NCBI GenBank assembly: GCA_008694505.1
Contig: VZDJ01000090.1
Coordinates: forward strand, 10,365,646 to 10,429,645
Direction: 5' to 3'
DNA: 64,000 nucleotides
Source of the DNA: Cyanoderma ruficeps
Taxonomy: Eukaryota; Chordata; Aves; Passeriformes; Timaliidae
Shown: in pieces, positions 26,101-38,100 of the stretch
How the letters are laid out: every line of letters starts with the position of its first letter
How positions within the stretch are numbered: position 1 is the stretch's first letter
Program-made: the position numbers and the translations under genes
The notes under the pieces: model-generated
The model's database searches: none
Told to the model about the DNA's origin: nothing
What the model saw: the letters and a program-made list of their open reading frames with translations, nothing else

Positions 26101-29100
26101 TGGTATGCTGCTGTAACTCCAGACTGCACTTGCTGTGCACTGGAGGGGACTGGACTACTGTTTCCATGCTGCTGGCATGGCAAGTGCCTGGTGCGTGGGA
26201 GCCTGTCTTCTTCAGCACACCACACTTCTCTCCTCCTCCTTCATCTCTCTGTTATGTGGATTAAACAANTTAAAATTAATATTTTTTCCCCCCCCCCCCC
26301 CCCCGCCTCTTCCCTATCCCTTCCTTTTTGATATTTCACAGTATTTCCCAGATGGTGATTAAGATAAAATGCAGAATTGGGTTATATTCTTTTTTAAATA
26401 AGGATTATTAAGGATTTCTATGTTTCTGCGAATGGTTGGAGCAGCCATTCTGCATCCTAAAGGCTGGGAACCTGTTGCTGTTCAGCTCTGCTGAGACCCT
26501 GGCTCTGTGTTCAGCCCTAAGTGCAGAGACATGGGAGGGAAGGGAGGCAGTGTGAGCATCACCTCACCAAGGCAAGGAGGCCACTTCACAGCACTAACAG
26601 CACTTGGCTGTGAAAAGCCTGTGGAGGCTTGATCTCTAATGGTCAGAGCTTAGGAGGTGCTGTGAACAGCTGCACCTTCACAGGAGATGTAGAAGCAGTG
26701 TTGTTTTTTGTTTATTTCCTTTATGACAGTGACAGGCCAAATTTTGCGATGAACTTTGTAGGCCCATGTTGGTTGAGAGCAATGGAAAGTGAGTTTGTGG
26801 GGATAGGGAGAGTCAGAAGGGTGTAAGTAGTTTAGTTCCCCACTCCTTTATAACTTCACTTTCGTATGCAGACTAAAGAAGGAGGTATAAGAAAGTCCCA
26901 GGCCTGGTCAGAGATGATGGGATGGATATGTCCTTAAAAATATAACAAACATTTTCTTCATACTAGTGGCCAATCCTGATACTGATACTTGAAATTTGTT
27001 TAGAAGAAGATCATTTCTTTGCACCTAGTTCAAAACTGATAAAAACCACTCTAAAGTACTGAAGAGGGTCATGGCCTGGCTACAGGAAAAAGATTCTGGA
27101 AGATAATCAGCTGCATGCTTGCATGACAGCCTCCTTTTACTCTGAGGAATACTAAAGATTACCAAAGACTTGAGGGCTCCTACTTAACTTTGGATTCAGA
27201 GCATCTCTTCTATGAGAACTATAGGACGTCAAAAGGCAATAGCACAGCCTGAAAGGAATAGCCTCCTTAACCTGTGATAATGAAATGAAACGAAACTAAA
27301 TGAAATGAAACAAAATGAAATGAAACAAAATGAAGTGAAATGAAATTATAAGAATTTTAGAATCTAGTGTCCTGCTTAGCCTCTAAAAACACCACCAGCT
27401 GTGTTGCATGCTGGTGTAGATTGTTTCTTAACTGCTGGAGTCTGTTCCTGTGTGAGAGGGCATGTGTTTCAGTTCATCCTCTTCCTCAAAGGGAGTCCTG
27501 ACAAGAAAAACCCCAAATCTGCAAGTACCGTTTAGAGTACAGTGGCATTATCCACCAGAGCAATATTGGAGTGGGCTTTTGTTCATACCAGCATGCACAG
27601 GTCTGCATTTCTTTTTCAGTATATACTCCTATGAATGAATTTTGGGAAGGGGGGGAAACAATCTGTTTAAATCTGTGTCATAAACATGAAAGAATTGGTA
27701 GTGATAAAAGAATGCTTTATTTGTGTTGGTTTTTCTCTCCATAGATTTCTTCAAGTACATCCCGTTCAGGGCCTTCTGATTTAACGAAACAGTGTGGAAC
27801 ATCAGCATTATTTCAGCTGGCAGAGGTAATACTAAAACACTGGTGACTAATTGCCCCAGTTGCAATGGGGTGGAGAAGTTAAAGCTATTGATTGCCAAAG
27901 TCTGCAAGGCAGAACAGTGAATTGGACCATTGCTTATAGAACCATAAATCATCATGGCTCAGATGCCATAAGTCAAGATTTCCCCAGATTAGCCATCAAC
28001 TTAGAGGTTTCTAAGAGTCAGTTCAGCTGAGAAGTACCACCAGTTCTTGGTGGCAAAAGGACTTTGCAATTGAACTCGATTCAGTTTCTTACTTTAGGCT
28101 TTGAGGTTTTATGGTTTGGGTGAGAGGCACAAATAGTTGAGAGAGAGGACTGTGTTATCAAATTCGGGCATTGCTGTTACAAATTCATGTTAATGATCTC
28201 AAGCTGCTTTCATTTATTTTTGCTTTTCATGCCCATTTAATTTTTCAGGTGAACTAACAGGTCAATAACTTCTACAGAAGTTCTGCTATGATACTCCCAG
28301 CAGATCTTCCTTCTGGGAGCAGTTAAAACCAATGGCACTTTATTGAAATTTTGCCTTTATTTTGTTTCTAAATACTTTTTTTAAGCTTTCCCAATCTTGA
28401 AGATTGTTTAATTACAAGTTTATTTAGACAAGACAGAAGTCACTTTTTTTGTAGCCACATCTATAGCTCTGTACTACTGGCTACTGCAGAAGAAGCAAAT
28501 GTATAAAAGGAAAAAATCCATTGGCTAGGGGATGTATGTTGAATTGACAAAATATTCTTAGTCCAGTGAACTCCATATTAAAGATTGATCTTTAGCTTTT
28601 GAAAGTCACAGGCTTGCTTAACATTGCAGTGTAGTAAAAAAGTCACAGAAATACCTTTGTACCAAGAACACACATCAGCATAGTTGTGGAGCTCTCCTTT
28701 GCCTGGTCTAACCTGCTTCCCAGTAAATACTGTGTGTTGCCCCAGCTCTGGTGCTTTACAGTACTCAGCCCAGCTTGTCCTGAACCAGATCAATAGTTTC
28801 TACCTTGTGCAGCAGGAATTTTGGAAACCTGCTACAAAAACGTCCCAATCGTTGGTGTTATGTTCTTACATAAATTGATATGAGAGACGTTTTTAGCTTG
28901 CAAGGAAAAAAAGCCTAGCCAGTTTGAGAAATCTAAAATGGACCTAAAGAAAACCCAGGTGTCTGGGGGAGTTACATCCATACTGACCACATGGCCTGTG
29001 GGCTGAGCTGTGGGAACCTTCTGATGTCTGGTTCAAAGCAAGCCTCTTCCATCTGGTTTTGCTCCAGGTGACTGGAGCATTTGTTCTAAAAACAAAACTG

Positions 29101-32100
29101 CACTGGGAATTCAGCCTGTGGGCTTTGAGAGGGGACAGTAAGAACAAAGCGTGTCTTCCCAAGGGCAGTTGGTTGGTGCCGTGAAGGACTACATTCTGTA
29201 GAGGTGTCCACATAGCTTACAGGTGATCCAAAACAGACAGGATCTCCCAATTCAGTGCTGCAGGAACATGGCAGTTTGAGGGCCTTCTCTTTTTTTGAAT
29301 ATCGATGTTCCTCAGATAGTATGAGGATTTTGGTTTCCATTAGTGTTATTTGCAGGAGGAGATAACCATGGCAACCACTGCTGCTTTGCAGTTCTTTGCA
29401 AAATAAGTCTGTGACATGAGAAGAAAGATTTGGAAGGCTTTTGTACTACCTTCCAAATTATTTCTTACATCCAAGTAAAAGAAAATAATTTCAGCTAGGG
29501 AGATTCAGTAGTAAACGTTTTTTCCCTCCCTTCTTCAAGGCCATTTGGAAAACGGAGAAGGGAATTGTATTAGGTACACTTGAAAGCTGAAGGGGAGCGG
29601 CTGTGAGATTTCAAGTAGCTTGTTTGTGGCAGTAGTCAGAGATAAGTCTGTTCTGTTGCATTTTGGATATTCTGACAATGTGGGTTTCTAGATTATATAA
29701 AGAGCCTTAAAGGAAACACCACTGAGATCAGTTGGAGTGTTTTTCTATTAGAGAATAGAACCCACCAGCCTTATTCTAGCACTTAGCCCTCATCCCATTG
29801 CATCACTTTCAGCAGGGCTTCAGCCTGTTTTTCAGTACTGTCCTGTAGGACAGTTTGCTTTCCTAAACTAAAATGCCAGAGACATTCCCTGTTTAATGCT
29901 CTTGTTAGTGTAAGTAAGTAATGTTAACATTTGATTTTATTTCATGGGGTTGTTTTTAAACTTATTTTAGATGTGCCTTGCTTCGGAAGGAGTAAAAGTG
30001 AAAGAACCTGGGAAAACAAAAGTGGAAACACTGGAAGATGAGGAAGGGGAAGTTTCAGAAGACATGGAAGTAGGACTGGAGAAAACAACATTAAAAGACT
30101 CCAGTAAAGGAAAAGTAGAACAATCAGAGATAGAGAAAATGCAAAACCCAGATGAAACAAAAGCTGAGGAATCAGAAACTGCAAAATGCAGAGATTTCAC
30201 TAGTCTCGCAATGGAAAACAGTCCTTTTGAGAGAAAGGATAACACGAAGGATCACATGTGCCGTTCTCCAGAGTTTTTCATGAGTGACATGGCGATCCTT
30301 GGGCTAAAGCCAGAAAAGATAAAGAAGAAAAAGAAAAAAAATAAGTTGGACCGGCACACAAATGAAAAATCCACCCCCAAGAAATCTTGTAAAAAGAGGC
30401 AGTCCTCCGAGTCGGACATTGAAAGTGTAATGTACACAATTGAAGCCGTGGCCAAGGGGGACTGGGGTGCTGAGAGACTCGCGGACACTCCCCGCAAAAA
30501 ACCCCGCCCTGTCTCAAATGTGAAGGGAAGCATGTTGGATACAAAATCACCAAAGAAAAAAGTGAAATCGAAAGAGAAGAAAACATCAAAAGAGAAACCG
30601 ATGGAGACCACCAAAGAATCAAAGCCTCCCGATTTCCTTAGTATCGAAGCCAGCAAGGAAGTACCCTGTGAGGCTTCTGATAACATTAAAGTGGAACCAC
30701 TGACCCCAACAGAGGAGGTGGTACCCCAAAGCTTACCAGAACAGGTCAAAACTGAGGACAGTGACTGTGTTAAAAAGATAGAAACCTGTGGCTCCAGGAA
30801 ATCGGAGAGATCTTGCAAAGGTGCTCTTTATAAAACTCTGGTGTCAGAGGGCATGCTCACATCTCTGCGCGCTAATGTGGACAGAGGTGGGTGGCTTTGA
30901 GTGTTTTGTTTCCAGCATGAACTGCAAAAGCCTGCCTGGAGTGGGAGGAAAAGCAAAAGTCCATGTTTAAGCTGGAATTTGAGCAGCGTGCAGTGGGAAT
31001 GTTCTGTCTGGCCACCTGAGATGCTAGGGACAGGTGGAGTGGCTGGACTCCGTGTTCCAGGGCAGGTCTTCTGAAATCTAGTGATCTGTGTTCCTGCCTA
31101 CCTCACAAATTCCTAACTGCACTATTTTTGTCTTTTGTGATCTGAGTTTTAACCTCTTGACTGAAGGCTTTGTTGTTTAATTTGTTAGCCTGCTGAGAGA
31201 TGTGTACAGGACTTGTGATGTATGTAACCCCGAACAATTACCTTGTTTCTGTATAAACAACTCTTGTGGTTGTGAGCATAGTTCTCAATCCTGCGAGAAG
31301 CAAATGTGTTCTGGTTTTGCTTTGGTTGTTAGTTTTGCTGTAGGCATTAAGTGAGAACCCTTTATCTTGTGGAAGGACAAATTTGAGATAATTTCTGGAA
31401 GCTTTCGCTGAGATGTCTGGAAATGTAGTTTTCCAACTGGTAGATTTATATGTGTAATTAGAACAGTCAGAAAAGAAAAAAGATGTTTGTAATTTAGGGA
31501 AGCTTATTACTGTGTATCTGTTCATCTCTTTCTTCTTTATACCTTAAGGGATCCTGACTTTTGAGGTAGTCCAGGAAAAGACAGGGATAGGGAATGCAGA
31601 ATAGTTGTCAATATCATCATTGCCCAGTTTAAAATGAAAAATGTTTTCTAACTGCCTTCAAGAAGGTCAGGCTTCGTAAGTTGCAGTACTGACTGGGTGC
31701 ACAAGTTTCTTCTGAGTCTACTTTGTTTTGGAATGTTTTTCTAAAGATGGGAAACAATTTTCTGCCTTCGTCACAGGAAAAAGAAGCTCAGGAAAAGGTA
31801 ACTCCTCAGATCATGAAGGATGCTGGAATGAAGAAATCTGGGCCTTTTCCCCAAGTGGGACGAGTGGGAACAAAAAACTGAAAAAGACTAAGCCAAAGGA
31901 AGAGTTTGTTTTTGGGTAAGTTGTGGCTTAACAGTGTTTGGTGTTTTAGTTAAGTCAGCCCAATAATTTAAGAGTGAGTCCTCCTCACTGCAGCTAAGTG
32001 AACTGCATCGAACACCCAAATAATCACAATTCCTAAAGTTAAAAACCCAGTTGGACTGAGTCATGCTCTAAATACCTGTCATTTATATAGCAAAGTAATT

Positions 32101-35100
32101 CCTTTGAGATCTTCCCCGGTCTATATGACTGTAAGTGAATTTGAATGATGTTAATTGCTCAGTTGTGAACAAACCACACAGTATTTACCTGCTCAAAAAG
32201 TGGTGGAGAGGGTTACTTACACTTTCAGAGTACTTTGCAAGCACTGTTTAAAGTTCTGTGTAGGTGTTCAATCATCATAAACCAGATTAGACTAGAAAAA
32301 AATAGATCTCTGCCCACTTGGAGAGATTGCTTACCTGGGAATAGTAAACAGTATTCTTATGCTGGCAAATAATTATGATAAATATGTCATTTTCTATTGT
32401 AGAGAAAAGATACTTAAACTGCTTATGTCCACCATGATAAAATTAAATATATCTTAAAAACATTTTATGAGTATAGATGCATTAAAATTTAGCAAGGCTG
32501 CACAGAATTACTTTCCTAGTATCCAAGTAATGATTTTTGTCAGAGTATTACAGATTTAATTAGCTGAAGGTGCAGTAGTTAAATCTGGGTAGCCATTCAT
32601 ACTTGCAAATTCTTGCAGATGGGAAAATGAATTTAAAAAGGGAGTTTTTTCGTATTTCGTGCTTAAAATTATGATATGTTTGGTTTTGCAGGTTTACAGT
32701 ACCCTTTTTACAACCAAGTCTATATGACATCTAGTTGCAGCTCAATTTCAGCCAAGTTATTAATCAGCGGGAATCACCAAGTCTTGTTTATTGGAATAGT
32801 CAACAAAAATTAGTCAAGAAAAAATGGAACACTTTGTATTTTTATAGCTTTGTATAAGTTTTGGAAATATTTTTAAGTTTAAGTTGAAAGATTGAAAACT
32901 TTTCACAAATAATGGTGGGAAAACTGATCACATCTTGTAGCATAAAAAAAGTAGTTGTAAATTTTTTATTCAAAGCAGCTGGGAGAATTGTCTAAATCAT
33001 TGATTCAATGCTGTTCTACCCTCATAAGCTGGCTGGATGAGGAAATACTTATTTTCCAATCTCTCACCTTTATTCAGTTGCATCATTAATGAGTATTATT
33101 TAGTGAACTCTGTAAAGGCAGAATTAAGCACTTGTGAAGCATAAGTGCTGGAGCAGGTATCCTGTATCCCTTTTCATTGCATTACCTGACCTGGCTACTT
33201 GAAGAACTGATTTTACCTCTACCTGCTCCACTTAACTCCCTCTGCTCCCTTCAGCATCACATTTCAGCCTCGTTTTGTAGATGTGGTGGTGAAAGGGTCC
33301 TCACCTCTTCAGAATCACATCATTTTCCCGTGTCCTCTTCCCTTGCCCATCAGTAGCTTCCCTCATTTCCCTGATGGCCCGGGTCAGATGTGCTTTCCCC
33401 ACGTACAGCCCACTCCTTTGCCAGGCAGGGCTCTACCTGCATGGATCTCCTGGCAGGACCAGGCTGTGCACCATGAATGCCTCAGCTCAGCTACACGTGT
33501 CTAACCAGGCTTCTGAGGCTGTTAAAATGCATGACACTGTGGATAATTTTTATTTCTTTAAATAGCTAATTTCTGGCATCGAGCTAGCAGCACTCCCCGT
33601 TGGCTGCACGTCTCACGAGTTATAAATTACTAGCCAGGATGGCGGCACATCCACTCAGATGAGGTTTGGCCTCCCCAATTAGAGCTGCAGCCCCTCACAT
33701 GCCCTCGGGGCAGGAGCTGAGGCAGGTGGGAACAGACAGTGGGAGAGGAGCTGAGTCAGAGGATGGCATTGCATGACAGCTGTCAGAGCAGAAAATCCAA
33801 TGGTTTTGTGGTTGTCAGGGAGCATCCATGTCAAAGAGAAAAAGGTAGCAGTACCAAGCACTACTGATGTCAGGTATCTTTGTGATTTAAAGCCAAAATA
33901 AAATGTGTACACAATCAAACAAACCCCACCACGCAGCTGGTCTGCAAAGAGCCAAAGCTGTATTTTAAGATGGAAAATTGCTTACTGAGAGAAGTAATAA
34001 ATTACAGAGGAAAAATGAGGTATCTTTCTGTGTACCAAAGCTTTCAGAATGCAATTTGTTTGAAGTGCTGCTTCAGAAAGCAGAGAGAAGTACCATGTTT
34101 CTTGTGATAGTTCCAAGTGTATGAGGGCCATCCTTCCAACAGTCACGCCAACTTCTGTCAAGCTGAGGTTTCTCATAGCAAGGAGAATTAAAAACAAGTG
34201 GAAAATGTCATTGTTCCGCTATCTTTGACAGTGCTATTTATAACCTGCCTAACTCTGTGCACTGCCTTTCACTAAAACACAATTTCTACTTGTGCCTGGC
34301 CGCAAAAATTTGCAGGAACAGGGTGCTTACGCAAGCCAAGGTAGTCATTACAGCTGGAAATGCTGTGCCATCCTCTTTTGAGTGCTTTGTTTTCTTCTGC
34401 TATTAGGAACAATCATAGCCTGTCTGTGGATTTCTTGAGTTGTAGTTAATCTGCTGACAGTCATTCAGGTTGGGCTGCAGTATGAGGCATGTTGGGTTTC
34501 ATGAAAGCATAAGCTAGTTGCATTTTTCATCTCACAGCAAATAAAATATGAGAGGAGAAGATCTAATCACCCAGAAAAAATACAAAGCTAATTCCCACCC
34601 CAAAGCTTCATGTGTCAGAATATCCACAGAAGATGGATTAGTTTGACATTCTTCTTCTGGTTTGAAGTGCTGTTTTCATTCTGGTGTAAGAACTTTTATG
34701 TGAAGTTATTTTATTGGTTTATTTATTGCTTTTACTGTCTTTGTCCATGCCCCTCACAGAACAGACAAATCTCTTTTACGAATCTGTGCAGCAAACAGAG
34801 CTAAATGTCACCAGTATGGCATTGATTATTTTTTTTTCTAATTTTAACATATGCTACTAAGGTAATCAATTTGCACTGTTACAAAGTGCAGAGGCAGAAA
34901 TGTACATTCTCATTCCAAAGTTGGATTAATATATACTGGTTTGGTGTTTACAGTGTGTGCACTTATCTGTTTTTCCCCTCACTCTGTGTAGAAGGGTGTG
35001 TGTATACACACACATGCTCTTAAACAGTATATTTTTTTCTCCAGAAAGAGTTACATTTAATTTGAATGGTTTTGTTTCCCATTTAGCTTAGCAAAATTGG

Positions 35101-38100
35101 AAGAAGAATTTGCAAAGAAATTCAACAGCCTCCCTCAATACAGTCCTATTACCTTTGACAGGAAAAATTCAGCTGTTTCGAGGAAAAAGCGAAAGATTGG
35201 AAGCAGCTCATGTGAACTACCAAAATCCAACAAAGGTAAATTGCCAAGTATGGAACATTCTTAAACAACAGCAGCGCTGTGACAACCTCAGAAATTTATA
35301 CATTCTTACTTTACTGTTACCTGTGAAAAATGTGAAGTCAAAGAAGAAATTTCCTAGCACTGAAGTTAGTTGGTTCTCACCTGGTTCAGTTTTCAGGCTG
35401 ATTGTTTTCACTCTTGATTGCTGATTTTCATGATAAGTAGAAGTGGGTACACAAAATGTATTTCTCATAGCAAGAAATTTTTTCAAAAACATGAATATTT
35501 GTGAGGTAAGTGAATTTGACAAGTTTTCCCAGGAGAAAATGGGGAAGAAAGGGCATATGATCAAAGGTTCCATTTTGACATTTTTCTAAGCTTTGTTTTA
35601 TGTCAGTTCTAGTTTCACTGTAGTTTTAGGGTCTGTAAATTTAAACATGAGATACCAGAAATGTCTGAATGAAACATCTAGAATTTTTCTTCTATCAAGA
35701 TCATAATTCTGTCATAAGCTTTGAGTAAAAATGTCCTGATGTGATTAAAAAAAAGAAGTTAGAGGACATGAAAATCAATTCCATACCCAGCTCCATTGCT
35801 GAGGGTCATGGAGGGAGAAACACTTGGCTATTTTTTTATACAGACAACGTGTGACACAGGTGGTAGAGGAGTGACAATGTGCTATGGTAAAACTGCTATT
35901 ATACTGTGGCAGAAATACTGATGCATATATACAGTATAGAAGCATCACAAAAGGAAGGAATTATATATCAGTAATTCCATGAGACAAAGGGATGTTCGAA
36001 AGGATCCTCATCAGGCACAGTTTGCAATGTGAAGTTGGTTTCCTTTTCTGCAACAATGATAGTTCTGCTGACTGACAGGTTTTAAGATTTAATACGGCTG
36101 TTTTACCCAGGTGACCCTGGATTAGGTCCATGCCTTTTGAATGCTTCACAAATAATCACATTACAGTGTGCAGGATTGAGCAGCTGTTCTTTCCTAGCGC
36201 TTGCCAATTTTGGTATTGATTTTTGTAATTAGATGTGGAACAGCCACTTTGCAAAATTAGACTTGTGCTAATACCAAGCTAGTTCTGACTTCAACTGCCT
36301 TTTGTTTTGTTTTATGGTATGTATTTGACAGTACTTCTTAAATGAACATGAATGAATTGCTTTACAGTGTGATAACACACCAGTAATTAAGAAACATCTG
36401 TTGGGAAGAAAATCCTTGACTACAGTGATGTAGCAATTGAAGTTGTAGTAGCAGCTTGTTGGATTTCTCACACCAGTATTTACCTGTTTAAGTATCTGTA
36501 TGTTTAAAACTTCTGCAGGCTCTGTGTTTGGGCATGGTGGGCTAGAATTCTGCCTCAAGCCAGATAGCCCAGAACTGCATTCTACTTTTGGGTACGCTCA
36601 TACAGGAGAGTTTAGTTTTTATCTTTGTTAGCATCACTTCAGAGCTTTGGAATATATTCGGCCTTGTCTCAAGGGAAGGTCAAAAACATAACTGCAGGCT
36701 GGTTACAAGCCTGATCTGAGTAGCTTTGGCACAGCCCTGCAGAGACAGTCATGGAGTGTTTGCCCCTGGCTGACAATAAGGGCTCTTTAAATTAAGCCAG
36801 CTGACTTTACACTGAGCAGATGGTAAACAGTCACATGAACTTTTCCACCAACTGAGCTGTGGGGTTGCAGCAGGCAGCCCCAGGGCAGGAATATTGGATA
36901 GTAACACTGCTCTTTCTTTAGTGAACATCCAACTACAGCCCCAAACTAAACCCAGACAGAGCTAGTGATACCTGCTTCTAATTCCAGTAAATGTTGAATT
37001 CACACACTTCAGCTGGGCAAGCTGACAGTGTGTCAGTCATTCCAACTCCCTGAAGAGCAAGGTTCAGTCAGCTCTCAAGAGGTAGTTGAAAAACTTTCCA
37101 ACAAATCATTTTTCTTCTGGAAAAGAAGGATTGCTTAAAAGTAAATGTTTCATGGCAATAAGTCATTTTTAAATGTGTTCTGTTTTCTTAGGATGTGTAA
37201 AACCGGGATGTGAGTTGTGTTTTGAAATGATCTGACCTAAAGTGTATACAAGTGAGTTTACTAGCTTGGTAAAGTTTGTTCCAGTTGAGTCAGGTACTAA
37301 GCTGAATCCTCAATTTAAATTGTGTTGTACTGAGAGACTGTTGAGCCTCATTGTGCTGTTTTCTGGTGAAGTGTGATAAAGACTTTTAGAGAACCCTGGC
37401 CTCCAAAAGCATAGCACAAGCAGGTCTGTGTGCTAGGCTACTGCAAGTACTGCAGGAAATGAAAGTGGCATATCATGCAAAATAATAGAGCTTGGTTTGG
37501 TATGGTTATGGGTTTTCTGAATTGTCCTGCTTTTTTACACTGTTAGAATTAAACAAAAGAAGCATCCTATTTTTATGCAAAAATTTTTATTTTTTATGTG
37601 ACTGTGTTGGGATGTGGGAGACCTTAACTTTGCAGTGCTCTGCATTACTTTGTTACGTGGAGTTGTTTCTGCTGTGGGGCTTTTCCTTGGATCTCTGTCA
37701 GGTAATTAGAAGACTTGTCCAGCACAAATAGTGTCCACAAGTTGTTTGGGGCCTCTGGCTGTTTCCAAAAATAGATAAAAATCAGTAAGGATATGTTTAA
37801 GTAAACACTCCTTGAAATGATGTGCTGCTTTTTTTTGATGGAGCGTGTGCAGGATAATAAACTATCTACTCATTTTCACTCAGCACAGATTAATTAACTA
37901 CTTAATTTTTGAAGTCTACAGTGTCTACTAACGATTAAAAATTTAGAAAATATGTTGGAGTGCTGCACTCTAAACCTTCCCCAGGATGTTGGGTGAATAA
38001 AAGTGGAGAAATGTTTGTTAGTTGGGTTTGGGGTGTTACTTTGCTCCCCACCCCCAACTGTAACTGTATGCTTCAATAACTTTTATTTTGGAGTAAATGG

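Larger units (their letters stand above)
24367..27744 (+). other. BBX: BBX intron (3.4 kb)
   Basis: GT-AG intron, phase 0, between repeat exons 3 and 4. It contains the C17 tract and the GAAAT microsatellite. No further gene or mobile element is recognised. Confidence 0.85.

Noticed and set aside
30252..30818. 188-codon open frame on the minus strand
   Set aside because: It is the antisense shadow of the large BBX exon; its Phe/Ser-rich content is the complement of lysine and glutamate codons.
35087..35092. Second AG five bases inside the exon at 35087 as an alternative acceptor
   Set aside because: Its use would shift the frame, and the first AG gives the conserved AKLEEEF reading.
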